64,000 nt of DNA, from NCBI GenBank assembly GCA_030149815.1, contig JASLHI010000007.1:1-64000 (forward strand), given 5' to 3'. Positions 52,554 through 61,506 of this stretch are shown here, piece after piece; positions within the stretch are counted from its first letter, which is position 1; each line of letters begins with the position of its first letter. This DNA comes from Aquirhabdus sp. (GTDB taxonomy: Bacteria > Pseudomonadota > Gammaproteobacteria > Pseudomonadales > Moraxellaceae). A model generated the notes under the pieces. That model did not search any database, was not told the DNA's origin, and saw only the letters and a program-made list of their open reading frames with translations. The translations under genes were made by a program, and so were the position numbers.

Positions 52554-54173
52554 CTACAACAGCACTCTTCTCAAATCTCCCAACAACACCGCAAGCGCCC
52601 GTGCAAACCGCGCCGCATCGACACCATTAATCACACGATGATCATAAGACAGAGACAGCGGCAGCATCAGACGCGGCTGGAACGCAGCGCCATCCCACAT
52701 CGGTTGCATCACCGCAGGTGATAAGCCCAGAATTGCCACTTGAGGCCAATTTACCAGTGGCGTAAAGCCCGTTCCCCCCATCGCGCCTAAACTAGTAATC
52801 GTAAACGTCGCACCCGCCAAATCATTTGGCCCCAATTTCTTATCACGCGCTTTCTGGCTGATTTCAGCAAGTTGCTGGGCAATTTCACGAATACTTAAGC
52901 GATCTGGGTTGCGCAGCACAGGCACGATCAAACCATCATCGGTTGCAACCGCAATGCCGAGATGAACTTCTTCACGGACTCTGATCGATTTACCGTCATC
53001 ATTGAGATGACTATTGAAGCGAGTTTCTTTCAGCAATAAATGTGCAACTGCTTTAGCAATAAAAGCAAGAATCGTCAGGCCAATGCCTTGTTTCTTATAT
53101 TCATCCTTCAGTTCAATCCGTAACTTCTCTAAATCGGTAATGTCCGCATGATCAAACTGAGTGACCTGTGGCATATACAGATTCAAGGACAACTGCGGAA
53201 TAGAAACTTGTTGCAAACGAGTGAGCGGCTCATCATGCGACGCTCCCCATTTGCTGAAATCAGGCAGTGGCGGCAATCCAGATGGTGCAGACGTGGCAAC
53301 AGTAGAACTCAGCGTTGGTGCAGTGGTCAGCCGTTGTTTGACATACGCATACACGTCTTCTTTCAAGATGCGACCATTGATTCCCGTCGCTTTGACGTTA
53401 TGCAGATCGACACCCAATTGACGTGCGGTTTGACGTACCGCAGGACCTGCATAGACATCCGCGTTATTGGCTGTGCTTTCAACAACGAGTGCTGCTGGTT
53501 TTGGCTCGGCAGTTTGGGGAGCGCTTTGACTGAATTGGGTAACAGCTCGAGGCTGAGTAACAGATGCGGCTTGAACTGGTGACGATGCAGCCAATTGGAT
53601 CGACGTGTTTGATTTCGCACCAGCAACACCGCCCAAAACCAATAATGGCATACCTTGTTTGACGCTTTGCCCTTGACTCACGGCAATACGTTCGACCGTG
53701 CCTGCAAATGGGCTCGGTACTTCGACGCTAGCCTTCGCCGACTCAACCACAATAAGGCTTTGTCCAACTGTGACCACATCACCAACTTTAACTAAAATCT
53801 CGGACACATCCGCTTGATCAACACCTAAATCAGGCACTTCGACTGTCTGTGATGTGGGCTGTGACGTTTGAGCTGGCGTAGATTGTTCTGCTTGTATGCT
53901 GGGCTTTTCAACAGCAGGAGTTTCAGCAACAGGTGCAACTTCTTCAACAGCGCCAGAAACTGTAAAAAGCGCTACACCTTCTTGCACCAGCTGCCCTTGA
54001 GTCACGAGAATGCTCTCAATCACACCATCTACAGGACTCGGTACTTCAACACTGGCTTTTGCCGACTCAACAACAAGGAGGCTTTGATTTTTTGTAACTT
54101 TATCGCCGACTTTCACCAAAATTTCAGAGACTTCTGCTTTTTCAACACCGAGATCAGGAGTTTTGATTTCCAT
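52554..54173 (-). CDS. aceF: Dihydrolipoamide acetyltransferase, E2 of pyruvate dehydrogenase
   Basis: Core of the pyruvate dehydrogenase complex. 539 residues: two lipoyl domains, each with the lipoylated Lys in VVESAKASVEVPSP (near residues 40 and 146); Ala/Pro/Thr/Gln-rich linkers; an E3-binding domain (AGPAVRQTARQLGVDL...GRILKEDVYAY, about 238-275); and the trimeric catalytic domain closing with LSYDHRVINGVDAARF. E. coli has three lipoyl domains; two are common in other gammaproteobacteria. Starts two bases after the aceE stop, so the two are coupled. Confidence 0.95.
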   Translation of the reverse strand: MEIKTPDLGVEKAEVSEILVKVGDKVTKNQSLLVVESAKASVEVPSPVDGVIESILVTQGQLVQEGVALFTVSGAVEEVAPVAETPAVEKPSIQAEQSTPAQTSQPTSQTVEVPDLGVDQADVSEILVKVGDVVTVGQSLIVVESAKASVEVPSPFAGTVERIAVSQGQSVKQGMPLLVLGGVAGAKSNTSIQLAASSPVQAASVTQPRAVTQFSQSAPQTAEPKPAALVVESTANNADVYAGPAVRQTARQLGVDLHNVKATGINGRILKEDVYAYVKQRLTTAPTLSSTVATSAPSGLPPLPDFSKWGASHDEPLTRLQQVSIPQLSLNLYMPQVTQFDHADITDLEKLRIELKDEYKKQGIGLTILAFIAKAVAHLLLKETRFNSHLNDDGKSIRVREEVHLGIAVATDDGLIVPVLRNPDRLSIREIAQQLAEISQKARDKKLGPNDLAGATFTITSLGAMGGTGFTPLVNWPQVAILGLSPAVMQPMWDGAAFQPRLMLPLSLSYDHRVINGVDAARFARALAVLLGDLRRVLL

Positions 54174-54175
54174 GA

Positions 54176-57082
54176 TTAAACTCCCTGCTTCGGTGTAGAA
54201 GGCAACGTTGGCTGTAATTCAAATGCGGTTGTATCAAATTCAGAATCCGAGGACTGAGCAAATTTATCCTGTGACGCAGGTGCACTATCCTCAATATCGG
54301 CCTCAATCCCCTCAAGCGGCGCAGCCTGCACAGGCACAGTCGGCGCAGGCGCATCGACGCATTTTTCTAAATGCGGTTGCGGCAACCACGGTGGCGGCAA
54401 CTCGGTTTCCAATTCAAACGTTGAAATCGCATCTTTCACCATGCGCACATCAATCTCATCTTCATCAACCAGCAGTCTCAATACCGCCACTACAATATTC
54501 GCTGCATCGACACCAAAGAATGCACGTAGATTCTCGCGCGTATCTGAGCGACCAAAGCCATCCGTCCCCAAGGTCACATACGGACGATGATCAGGCAAAT
54601 AGCTGCGGATTTGTTCACTGTAAGCGCGGATATGATCCGTCGCTGCGAGAACTACACCTTTATGCGGTGCAAGTTGCTGTGCAACCCAAGACACTTGCAC
54701 AGGATCGTTGGGATGCAAGCGATTATGGTAATCCACAGCCATACCATCACGCGTAAGCTCATTAAAACTGGTCGCACTCCAGACATTGGCGTAAATACCA
54801 TATTCATCTTTCAGAAGTTTTGCAGCTTTGATCACTTCGCGCAAAATCACGCCTGAACCAATCAATTGCACGGTTGCATCTTCTTCTTGCTGAAACAGAT
54901 ACAGACCTTTACGAATGCCCTCTTCTACGCCTTCTGGCATCGCAGGATGGACATAGTTTTCATTCATGATGGTCAAGTAATATTGAATCCGCTCGCCATC
55001 CTGATACATACGGCGCAAACCATCTTGCATGATCACAGCCAACTCATACCCAAAGCAAGGATCATAGCTGACGCAATTTGGCACAGTCGCGGCCAACACG
55101 TGTGAATGTCCATCTTGATGTTGTAAGCCTTCACCATTCAAGGTTGTGCGTCCTGCGGTTGCACCAAGCAAGAAACCTTGTGCCTGACAATCCCCTGCCG
55201 CCCAAATCAAATCACCCACCCGTTGAAAGCCAAACATCGAATAGAACATATACATCGGAATCATCGGCAAGGCATTAGTCGAATAGCTTGTGCCTAGTGC
55301 AATCCATGCGGACAATGCACCCGCCTCGTTAATACCCTCTTCCAACATGTGTCCTGTTTTATCCTCTCGATAATTCATGAGCTGTTCATTATCTTCAGGG
55401 ATATACAGCTGACCGACAGCAGAATAGATCCCCAACTGACGGAACATGCCTTCCAAACCAAAAGTCCGCGCCTCATCGGGTACGATCGGTACAACACGCG
55501 AACCAATTTCTTTATTTTTTAGCAGGATAGAAATAATCCGCACCATCACCATCGTGGTCGATTGTTCTTTATCACCAGAACCCGCCAATACCGTATGGAA
55601 CTCCTCAAGCGCTGGCGTGGTGAGCGCAATATGTCCACTACGACGCGCAGGCAAAGTGCCGCCTAGCGCTTCACGACGTGCTTTCAGATAACGGATTTCT
55701 GTGGAATCTGGCGCAGGACGATAAAACGGTAACTGCTCAAGCTCTTGATCAGTAAAGGGCAAATCAAAACGATCACGGAAATATTGCAGCGATGGCATGC
55801 CCATTTTTTTGATCTGGTGGCTCTTATTGGCACTTTGTACCGCATCGGATAAACCATAACCTTTGACCGTTTTCGCCAGAATCACCACAGGTTGGCCTTT
55901 GGTTTTCATCGCAGCATCATAAGCCGCATAAACCTTCACAGGATCATGTCCGCCACGATTCAGGTCATCAATTTCCTCATCGGACATCTGCGCGACCATT
56001 TCAGCAAGCTCAGGATATTTACCGAAGAAGTGCTCTCGCGCATACGCACCGCCATGTGCTTCAAAAGCTTGATATTCCCCATCGACTGCCTCTTCCATGC
56101 GTTGTTTCAACACACCCGTCACATCACGCGCAAGCAGCGCATCCCAACGACGCCCCCAAATCACTTTAATCACGCGCCAACCAGCACCGCGGAAACTCGA
56201 TTCAAGTTCCTGAATAATCTTGCCATTACCGCGAACAGGGCCATCGAGGCGTTGAAGATTACAGTTAATCACCCAAATCAAATTATCCAGTTTCTCACGC
56301 CCCGCCAACCCAATCGCACCTAAGCTTTCTGGCTCATCCATCTCACCATCACCTAGGAATGCCCAAACCTTACGATTTTGTTCTTCGAGCAGGCCACGAT
56401 TGGTCAGATACTTCTGCACATGCGCTTGATAGATTGACATGATTGGGCCTAGACCCATCGATACGGTTGGGAACTGCCAATAATCAGGCATCAAATAAGG
56501 ATGAGGATAACTTGATAAGCCATTGCCACCGACCTCACGTCGGAAGTTCTGTACTTGCTCATCGCTCAGGCGTCCTTCTAGGTAAGAACGCGCATAAATC
56601 CCCGGCGCAGAGTGACCTTGGTAATAAATCATGTCACCGCCGAAATGATCATTCGCCGCACGGAATACGTGATTAAAACCCACGTCATACAACGTTGCCG
56701 ACGATGCGAAAGTCGCTAAATGACCGCCCAAATCATCCTTTTTATTGGCACGCAAAACCATTGCCAACGCGTTCCAACGAATCAGCGCACGGATACGACG
56801 TTCCATATGTGCATCACCAGGAATTCCAGGCTCTTCTTCAGGAGGAATCGTATTAACGTAACCCGTATTAAACCGCTGAATCGACACATGACGACTCATC
56901 GCCTGTTCAAACAAAGTTTTAAGTAAAAATGCCGCTCGCTCAGTGCCCGCATTTTTAATCACGGCATCGAAGGCATCCTGCCATTCCTGAGTTTCTAGGG
57001 CATCTGGGTCGTTATAAAAAGGCATGGCAATCATCTCTCGACTGATCTTTTGGCTGTTCTTGTGTTCATCCGTATCGCTCAT
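54176..57082 (-). CDS. aceE: Pyruvate dehydrogenase E1 component (homodimeric)
   Basis: Thiamine-diphosphate enzyme that decarboxylates pyruvate. 968 residues against 887 in E. coli. Motifs: GGHLATFASSATLYDVGFNHVF, the ThDP site GDGEMDEPESLGAI...LIWVINCNLQRLDGPVRGNG, and the C-terminal transketolase domain with LGTDGFGRSDTRENLRAFF. The extra ~70 residues at the C terminus (after LPPPWLPQPHLEKC) are Pro/Ala/Glu/Asp-rich and probably flexible. No signal peptide. It is first in the aceE-aceF unit; the 215-base upstream gap faces a divergent outer-membrane-type gene. Confidence 0.95.
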   Translation of the reverse strand: MSDTDEHKNSQKISREMIAMPFYNDPDALETQEWQDAFDAVIKNAGTERAAFLLKTLFEQAMSRHVSIQRFNTGYVNTIPPEEEPGIPGDAHMERRIRALIRWNALAMVLRANKKDDLGGHLATFASSATLYDVGFNHVFRAANDHFGGDMIYYQGHSAPGIYARSYLEGRLSDEQVQNFRREVGGNGLSSYPHPYLMPDYWQFPTVSMGLGPIMSIYQAHVQKYLTNRGLLEEQNRKVWAFLGDGEMDEPESLGAIGLAGREKLDNLIWVINCNLQRLDGPVRGNGKIIQELESSFRGAGWRVIKVIWGRRWDALLARDVTGVLKQRMEEAVDGEYQAFEAHGGAYAREHFFGKYPELAEMVAQMSDEEIDDLNRGGHDPVKVYAAYDAAMKTKGQPVVILAKTVKGYGLSDAVQSANKSHQIKKMGMPSLQYFRDRFDLPFTDQELEQLPFYRPAPDSTEIRYLKARREALGGTLPARRSGHIALTTPALEEFHTVLAGSGDKEQSTTMVMVRIISILLKNKEIGSRVVPIVPDEARTFGLEGMFRQLGIYSAVGQLYIPEDNEQLMNYREDKTGHMLEEGINEAGALSAWIALGTSYSTNALPMIPMYMFYSMFGFQRVGDLIWAAGDCQAQGFLLGATAGRTTLNGEGLQHQDGHSHVLAATVPNCVSYDPCFGYELAVIMQDGLRRMYQDGERIQYYLTIMNENYVHPAMPEGVEEGIRKGLYLFQQEEDATVQLIGSGVILREVIKAAKLLKDEYGIYANVWSATSFNELTRDGMAVDYHNRLHPNDPVQVSWVAQQLAPHKGVVLAATDHIRAYSEQIRSYLPDHRPYVTLGTDGFGRSDTRENLRAFFGVDAANIVVAVLRLLVDEDEIDVRMVKDAISTFELETELPPPWLPQPHLEKCVDAPAPTVPVQAAPLEGIEADIEDSAPASQDKFAQSSDSEFDTTAFELQPTLPSTPKQGV

Positions 57083-57297
57083 CCTATAAGAACCTTTTTA
57101 TGTGACAGAGGCAATACCGAAAGTGTGTAATTTCAGGTTTTTGAATGAACTTTTCTCTGATCTGAATAGATTTTTATCATTTAAAATTAAAGAGCTTTCA
57201 CAAAAACTTAATCGCAACAGACCACTTTTTCTCAAAAATATGATTTTTTCAAAATTTACTCATCATTTTGTCACTTAAATACATATAAAATGCCGCC

Positions 57298-57984
57298 ATG
57301 AAATTGACTGTCCAAACCTGTACCGCACTATCACTATGCGCTTTGTCGTTATCGACTTGGGCGGGTCGCCCCATGTTTACCGATGATGCAACATTGACCA
57401 TTGCAAAGACATGTCAAATTGAAAATTGGTTCTTTCACAGTAAAACAATCAACCAAGCAATCACGCTTCCAGCCTGTAATCCTACTGGTAATTTTGAAAT
57501 AACGGGTGGATTTACAACGACTGACGATATCAATGTCAACAGGCAGGACAGCTATCATTTGCAAGGTAAAACATTATTTGTGCCACTCGACCAAGATCAT
57601 CGTTATGGTGTGGGTTTCTCCGCAGGGATAGATCGTCCTGATCGCAATAATGGCGATAACTTTGCTTATATCCCTTTTAGTGTTTCCTCGACCAACCAAG
57701 AATGGGTAACCGACCTTAATCTCGGCTGGCAACAAAACCTAGTCCATGATGTAAAAAATACGCTCACATGGGGCGCAGGAACGACCTATAGTCCAAATAC
57801 TTATTTGAGCTTATTTAGCGAAGTTTTTGGGAATAACAAAGTGAAACCCACACTACACGGTGGAGTCAGTATCGGGATCCTTCCTAATATTCTGCAACTC
57901 GACATGACTTATGGAGATGATTTAAGTATCAAAAAAGACGGCGATTTTTTTACGATTGGACTGAATTATTACATGCCGAAATGA
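57298..57984 (+). CDS. Putative outer-membrane beta-barrel protein
   Basis: 228 residues: signal peptide MKLTVQTCTALSLCALSLSTWA, then TDDATLTIAKTCQIENW and alternating amphipathic strands (YGVGFSAGIDRPD, WVTDLNLGWQQN, NTLTWGAGTTYSP, KPTLHGGVSIGI), ending FFTIGLNYYMPK, compatible with an outer-membrane barrel closing on an aromatic strand. Two Cys lie in the first 65 mature residues. Substrate or role not known. Divergent from aceE. Confidence 0.65.
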   Translation: MKLTVQTCTALSLCALSLSTWAGRPMFTDDATLTIAKTCQIENWFFHSKTINQAITLPACNPTGNFEITGGFTTTDDINVNRQDSYHLQGKTLFVPLDQDHRYGVGFSAGIDRPDRNNGDNFAYIPFSVSSTNQEWVTDLNLGWQQNLVHDVKNTLTWGAGTTYSPNTYLSLFSEVFGNNKVKPTLHGGVSIGILPNILQLDMTYGDDLSIKKDGDFFTIGLNYYMPK

Positions 57985-58015
57985 ATTATAAGAATGATTA
58001 AAACTATTTCTACTC

Positions 58016-58558
58016 TCACCAAAAATTGGCAACTGCCGCACTTTCTTTTTTCTTTGCATCCTCACCCATTTTATTGATTACACTTGAATAGTTTTCTGGA
58101 TAATAAAGGCGAATTTGCTCAAGAATATATGCAACCGCCTCATCTATTACTTTTTTCGAGAATCCATTATTAATATAAAATGACGATTGCGTTGTTTGGA
58201 TAAATAATAGATTAGCTCCGCCTCTACCTGACGATATCCATACATACTTGACCGATAAAATTGAGTCTAGTGAAGTCACTATTGTTTTGATTAAATTCGA
58301 TTGAATAACAGCATCAGATGTAACCGTAACTTTAGCCGAGACACTTAATAACATATGAATGCCAGCTATGATTATTATTAATAAAAAGAAAGTTAACACA
58401 ATGAAGCCAAATGAAAGTTTCATTTGTTCTTGAAGAACTGAAAGAAAAATACCACATAGAACACATATTGGGCCTGCAAAAAGTGCGGCCCCAGCTATAA
58501 AAAATAAGAATTTTGCCAACCAATCTAGTTCAAAAACTTTACGAGCTTGCCTATCCAT
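58016..58558 (-). CDS. PH-like membrane protein, paralogue 3 of 3
   Basis: 180 residues with two hydrophobic helices (about 15-42 and 48-72), then a beta-rich cytoplasmic domain (AKVTVTSDAVIQSNLIKTIV) ending VIDEAVAYILEQIRLYYPENYSSV. The same ending pattern (EAVAxILEQIxLxYPExY) occurs in the two genes upstream, so they are tandem paralogues. The arrangement of two helices followed by a beta domain resembles bacterial PH (bPH) membrane proteins; that is a structural guess. Spacing to the next gene is 20 bases. Confidence 0.6.
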   Translation of the reverse strand: MDRQARKVFELDWLAKFLFFIAGAALFAGPICVLCGIFLSVLQEQMKLSFGFIVLTFFLLIIIIAGIHMLLSVSAKVTVTSDAVIQSNLIKTIVTSLDSILSVKYVWISSGRGGANLLFIQTTQSSFYINNGFSKKVIDEAVAYILEQIRLYYPENYSSVINKMGEDAKKKESAAVANFW

Positions 58559-58578
58559 TCACATAAAGCCTTTTATGA

Positions 58579-59040
58579 TCAAAACTCAAACCTTCCTAAC
58601 TTCACATCCTCATAGTGCTCGGGATAATGCAGCTGAATTTGCTCCAAGATACAAGCAACCGCTTCATTAATCCTCGTCTTACCCAACGGATTACCCATAT
58701 AAAACTCAAAATCTTCCGTCTTTATAATCAACCACACACGTCCCTGTCTCTTACGCTCTAATTGCGCATATCGAATCGCCTCAATCGGAACACGCTGAGT
58801 ACCAAACAAAGTCTTTTTAAACACACTCTGCGGAGTGACTGTAATCGTCTCAATCGAATTCGACAGCACTCCGATCGCCGCTACAATTCCAATTAATACA
58901 ATAATGATTTGATCGTAATAAGCGAGTCCATCGTGACTCAAGCCATAAGCCACTGCCGCGCAGATCAATAGAATCATCAAAACCATCATCAGGTTCGACT
59001 TTAAACTCGGTTTAAAGACCGTTATCTTTTGCGCATCCAT
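58579..59040 (-). CDS. PH-like membrane protein, paralogue 2 of 3
   Basis: 153 residues: FKPSLKSNLM, two helices (about 16-34 and 44-64), a beta domain (ETITVTPQSVFKKTLFGTQRVPIEAI, then VWLIIKTEDFEFYMG) and the shared C terminus INEAVACILEQIQLHYPEHYEDV. Clearest member of the family; its N-terminal FKPS parallels YRPS in the gene at 59101. Function unknown. Confidence 0.6.
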   Translation of the reverse strand: MDAQKITVFKPSLKSNLMMVLMILLICAAVAYGLSHDGLAYYDQIIIVLIGIVAAIGVLSNSIETITVTPQSVFKKTLFGTQRVPIEAIRYAQLERKRQGRVWLIIKTEDFEFYMGNPLGKTRINEAVACILEQIQLHYPEHYEDVKLGRFEF

Positions 59041-59100
59041 TCAGAATCCTTTTCATTCAAATCTTTTAATACCCAAACATAAAACATCCATGTTTCGATA

Positions 59101-59556
59101 TCAAAACTTATCTACTTTACGTTTCACATAAAAGAAATTCTCGGGAATATTGATCCGAATATGCTCCATGATATTTGTCACCACTTCTTTTTTTTGTTGA
59201 GCGGATAAGAATCCTCCCATCCTAAACGAATCTTTATCTGTCTCAATGACGATGTAATGCAATCCAAAATGAGATGCTGACCGTATATATTGAATCGATC
59301 TCATCAAAATAATCTGCTTACCAAGAAACTTACCCAACTCCACCTTGGTCGATGCAACAGCAATCACTTCTGTGCCGTCGCTCATCATCTTCACGACAAA
59401 AAACACAGTTAAAATCACTGGAATGGCAGCTAGGCCTGGAAGAGTATGATATGGAATCGCAAAACTGATTCCCACTATCACAGCGATGACAATCAGTAGC
59501 CGTAACAGCATGATTTTCGAACTAGGCCGATATGTTTTTGTAGTTTGTATGTCCAT
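59101..59556 (-). CDS. PH-like membrane protein, paralogue 1 of 3
   Basis: 151 residues: MDIQTTKTYRPSSKIMLL, two helices (about 16-34 and 39-57), a beta domain (TEVIAVASTKVELGKFLG, IVIETDKDSFRMGGFLSAQQ) and the end EVVTNIMEHIRINIPENFFYV, a diverged form of the family's tail. First of the three tandem genes on this strand. The sequences have diverged enough to suggest an old duplication. Function unknown. Confidence 0.6.
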   Translation of the reverse strand: MDIQTTKTYRPSSKIMLLRLLIVIAVIVGISFAIPYHTLPGLAAIPVILTVFFVVKMMSDGTEVIAVASTKVELGKFLGKQIILMRSIQYIRSASHFGLHYIVIETDKDSFRMGGFLSAQQKKEVVTNIMEHIRINIPENFFYVKRKVDKF

Positions 59557-59697
59557 TGCATAAATCCTTCTTTTTAGAAGTATACGAACGAATCTACTGG
59601 ATATTTTTTATTCTGTCCAATCTCTATTTAATACCTGTTCTTGGCAATAGTCACTATAAAGTCGTTTAAAAAACTGTTTAAAGAATCAGCTCAACAG

Positions 59698-60966
59698 TCA
59701 CTTAAACCCTTTCCACTTATCACTCATAGACTTAGCTGTTTCACGCTCACGTGGATTATCCCCAGCCTGATAAAAAACCGTCCCACGCAAACGCTCAGGC
59801 AAGAAGTCTTGCTGTACAAAGTTGCCAACAAAATCATGCGCGTACTTATAGCCAACGCCATAACCCTGCTCTTTCATCAGACGAGTCGGTGCATTCCGCA
59901 AATGCATCGGCACGGGTAAATCAGCCGTTTTCTCCGCCAAATCCAAAGCTGCATTGATCGCTAAATAGGTGCTATTGCTCTTCGCACAGGTCGCCAAATA
60001 CACGACGGTTTGACCCAAAATAATTCGACACTCAGGATAGCCAATCGCCTGCACCGCACGGAAACACTCGCCTGCGAGCAGTAAGGCATTAGGATTGGCA
60101 TTACCAATATCTTCCGATGCCAAAATCAACATGCGTCGGGCGATAAATACAGGATCTTCCCCTCCTTTAATCATCCGCGCCATCCAGTACAGCGCCGCAT
60201 CAGGATCACTACCGCGCATGGATTTAATAAACGCAGAGACAATATCGTAATGTTGATCGCCCGACTTATCGTAACGCACGATGTTTTGCTGAGCACTTTG
60301 CAAGACAAGATCATTGGTAATGATAATATCTACATCTGCCGCATGTGTATCGACGACCAATTCAAGCAGGTTCAGCAATTTACGCGCATCTCCACCTGAT
60401 AATTGCAATAAAGCATCAGGTTCGCGTAGTTCGATATTTCTTGTTTTCAATACCGCATCTGTGGTCAATGCACGTTGCACAATCGCGATCATCTCATCAC
60501 GGCTTAAGCCCTGCAGCGTATAGACCTGACAGCGCGACAGCAGTGCAGAATTGACCTCAAACGAAGGATTTTCTGTCGTTGCGCCGATTAAAGTGATTTT
60601 GCCTTTTTCAACAGCTGCAAGCAGTGCATCTTGTTGTGATTTATTAAAACGATGAATCTCATCAATAAAAACCACTGGTGGCGCAAGTAATCCTGAGTCA
60701 CCACCCTGTCCAAGCACTTCACGAATATCTTTGACGCCTGCACTGATTGCCGACAAGCTGATAAATGGACGATCCACAGCTTCTGCTAAGAGAAACGCTA
60801 AGGTTGTTTTTCCAACCCCAGGTGGGCCCCAAAAAATAATCGATGGCAACCGACCTTGATCAACAGCTTGACGTACAGGGCCTTTTTCACCCAACAAATG
60901 AGTCTGACCAATGACATCAGACAAACGGCGTGGGCGGATACGTTCAGGAAGCGGGATGGAGGTCAT
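59698..60966 (-). CDS. rarA: Replication-associated recombination protein A
   Basis: AAA+ ATPase (MgsA/WRNIP1 family) that acts at stalled replication forks. 422 residues: RPRRLSDVIGQTHLLG, Walker A GPPGVGKTT (about 47-55), Walker B VVFIDEIHRF, sensor 1 GATTENPSFE, then the C-terminal tetramerisation domain with ASEDIGNANPNAL and YKYAHDF. Normal length. Downstream of DUF1877 on the minus strand. Confidence 0.95.
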   Translation of the reverse strand: MTSIPLPERIRPRRLSDVIGQTHLLGEKGPVRQAVDQGRLPSIIFWGPPGVGKTTLAFLLAEAVDRPFISLSAISAGVKDIREVLGQGGDSGLLAPPVVFIDEIHRFNKSQQDALLAAVEKGKITLIGATTENPSFEVNSALLSRCQVYTLQGLSRDEMIAIVQRALTTDAVLKTRNIELREPDALLQLSGGDARKLLNLLELVVDTHAADVDIIITNDLVLQSAQQNIVRYDKSGDQHYDIVSAFIKSMRGSDPDAALYWMARMIKGGEDPVFIARRMLILASEDIGNANPNALLLAGECFRAVQAIGYPECRIILGQTVVYLATCAKSNSTYLAINAALDLAEKTADLPVPMHLRNAPTRLMKEQGYGVGYKYAHDFVGNFVQQDFLPERLRGTVFYQAGDNPRERETAKSMSDKWKGFK

Positions 60967-61021
60967 AAATACAGTCTATAAAATAAAACTTTGATAAATA
61001 TATACGATTGATATTGCTTCT

Positions 61022-61447
61022 TTAAAATACTCGATAACCTAAGCCATCGCCTCTCTGAGCCACCCCAACAATAAACTTTTGGTAAGGCTCGAACCACTTA
61101 TAAAATGAGTCAACATCCTCACGCCACAAGTGACTCCAGTAAACTTCATCAAACTCAGGAGATTTAAATTTCTCAGCGATAAGTGCTGGGGTTAAACTCG
61201 CAATATATGCAGCTTGACGCTGAACTTGAACTGGTTTTGCATAAAAATAAAATTCATCTAAATCTGGTGCCGTTTCAAATTTAATTCCAGACAAAAAATC
61301 AAAAGCATCCCATGCTTGTTCAGCAGTACAACTTGGACATTCTTCAAAGAATTCATACAAGGCATCAAAATCTTCTTCTGCTAACTTTTCTAGATAATCT
61401 TTATATTGATCAGTTGATAATGAACAAAACTCTCCACCCATACTCAT
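61022..61447 (-). CDS. DUF1877 family (YfbM-like) protein
   Basis: 141 residues, acidic, no signal peptide. The pattern STDQYKDYL, CPSCTAEQAWDAFDFLSG, PVQVQRQAAYIASLTPALIAEKF, YFKWFEPYQKFI-type end fits DUF1877, a family of small cytoplasmic proteins of unknown function typified by E. coli YfbM. It lies between spoT and rarA. Confidence 0.7.
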   Translation of the reverse strand: MSMGGEFCSLSTDQYKDYLEKLAEEDFDALYEFFEECPSCTAEQAWDAFDFLSGIKFETAPDLDEFYFYAKPVQVQRQAAYIASLTPALIAEKFKSPEFDEVYWSHLWREDVDSFYKWFEPYQKFIVGVAQRGDGLGYRVF

Positions 61448-61506
61448 TGGAATGTCCTTAATTTTTATTAGTAAATACCATATCGAACGTTAATAGAATT
61501 AGAAAC

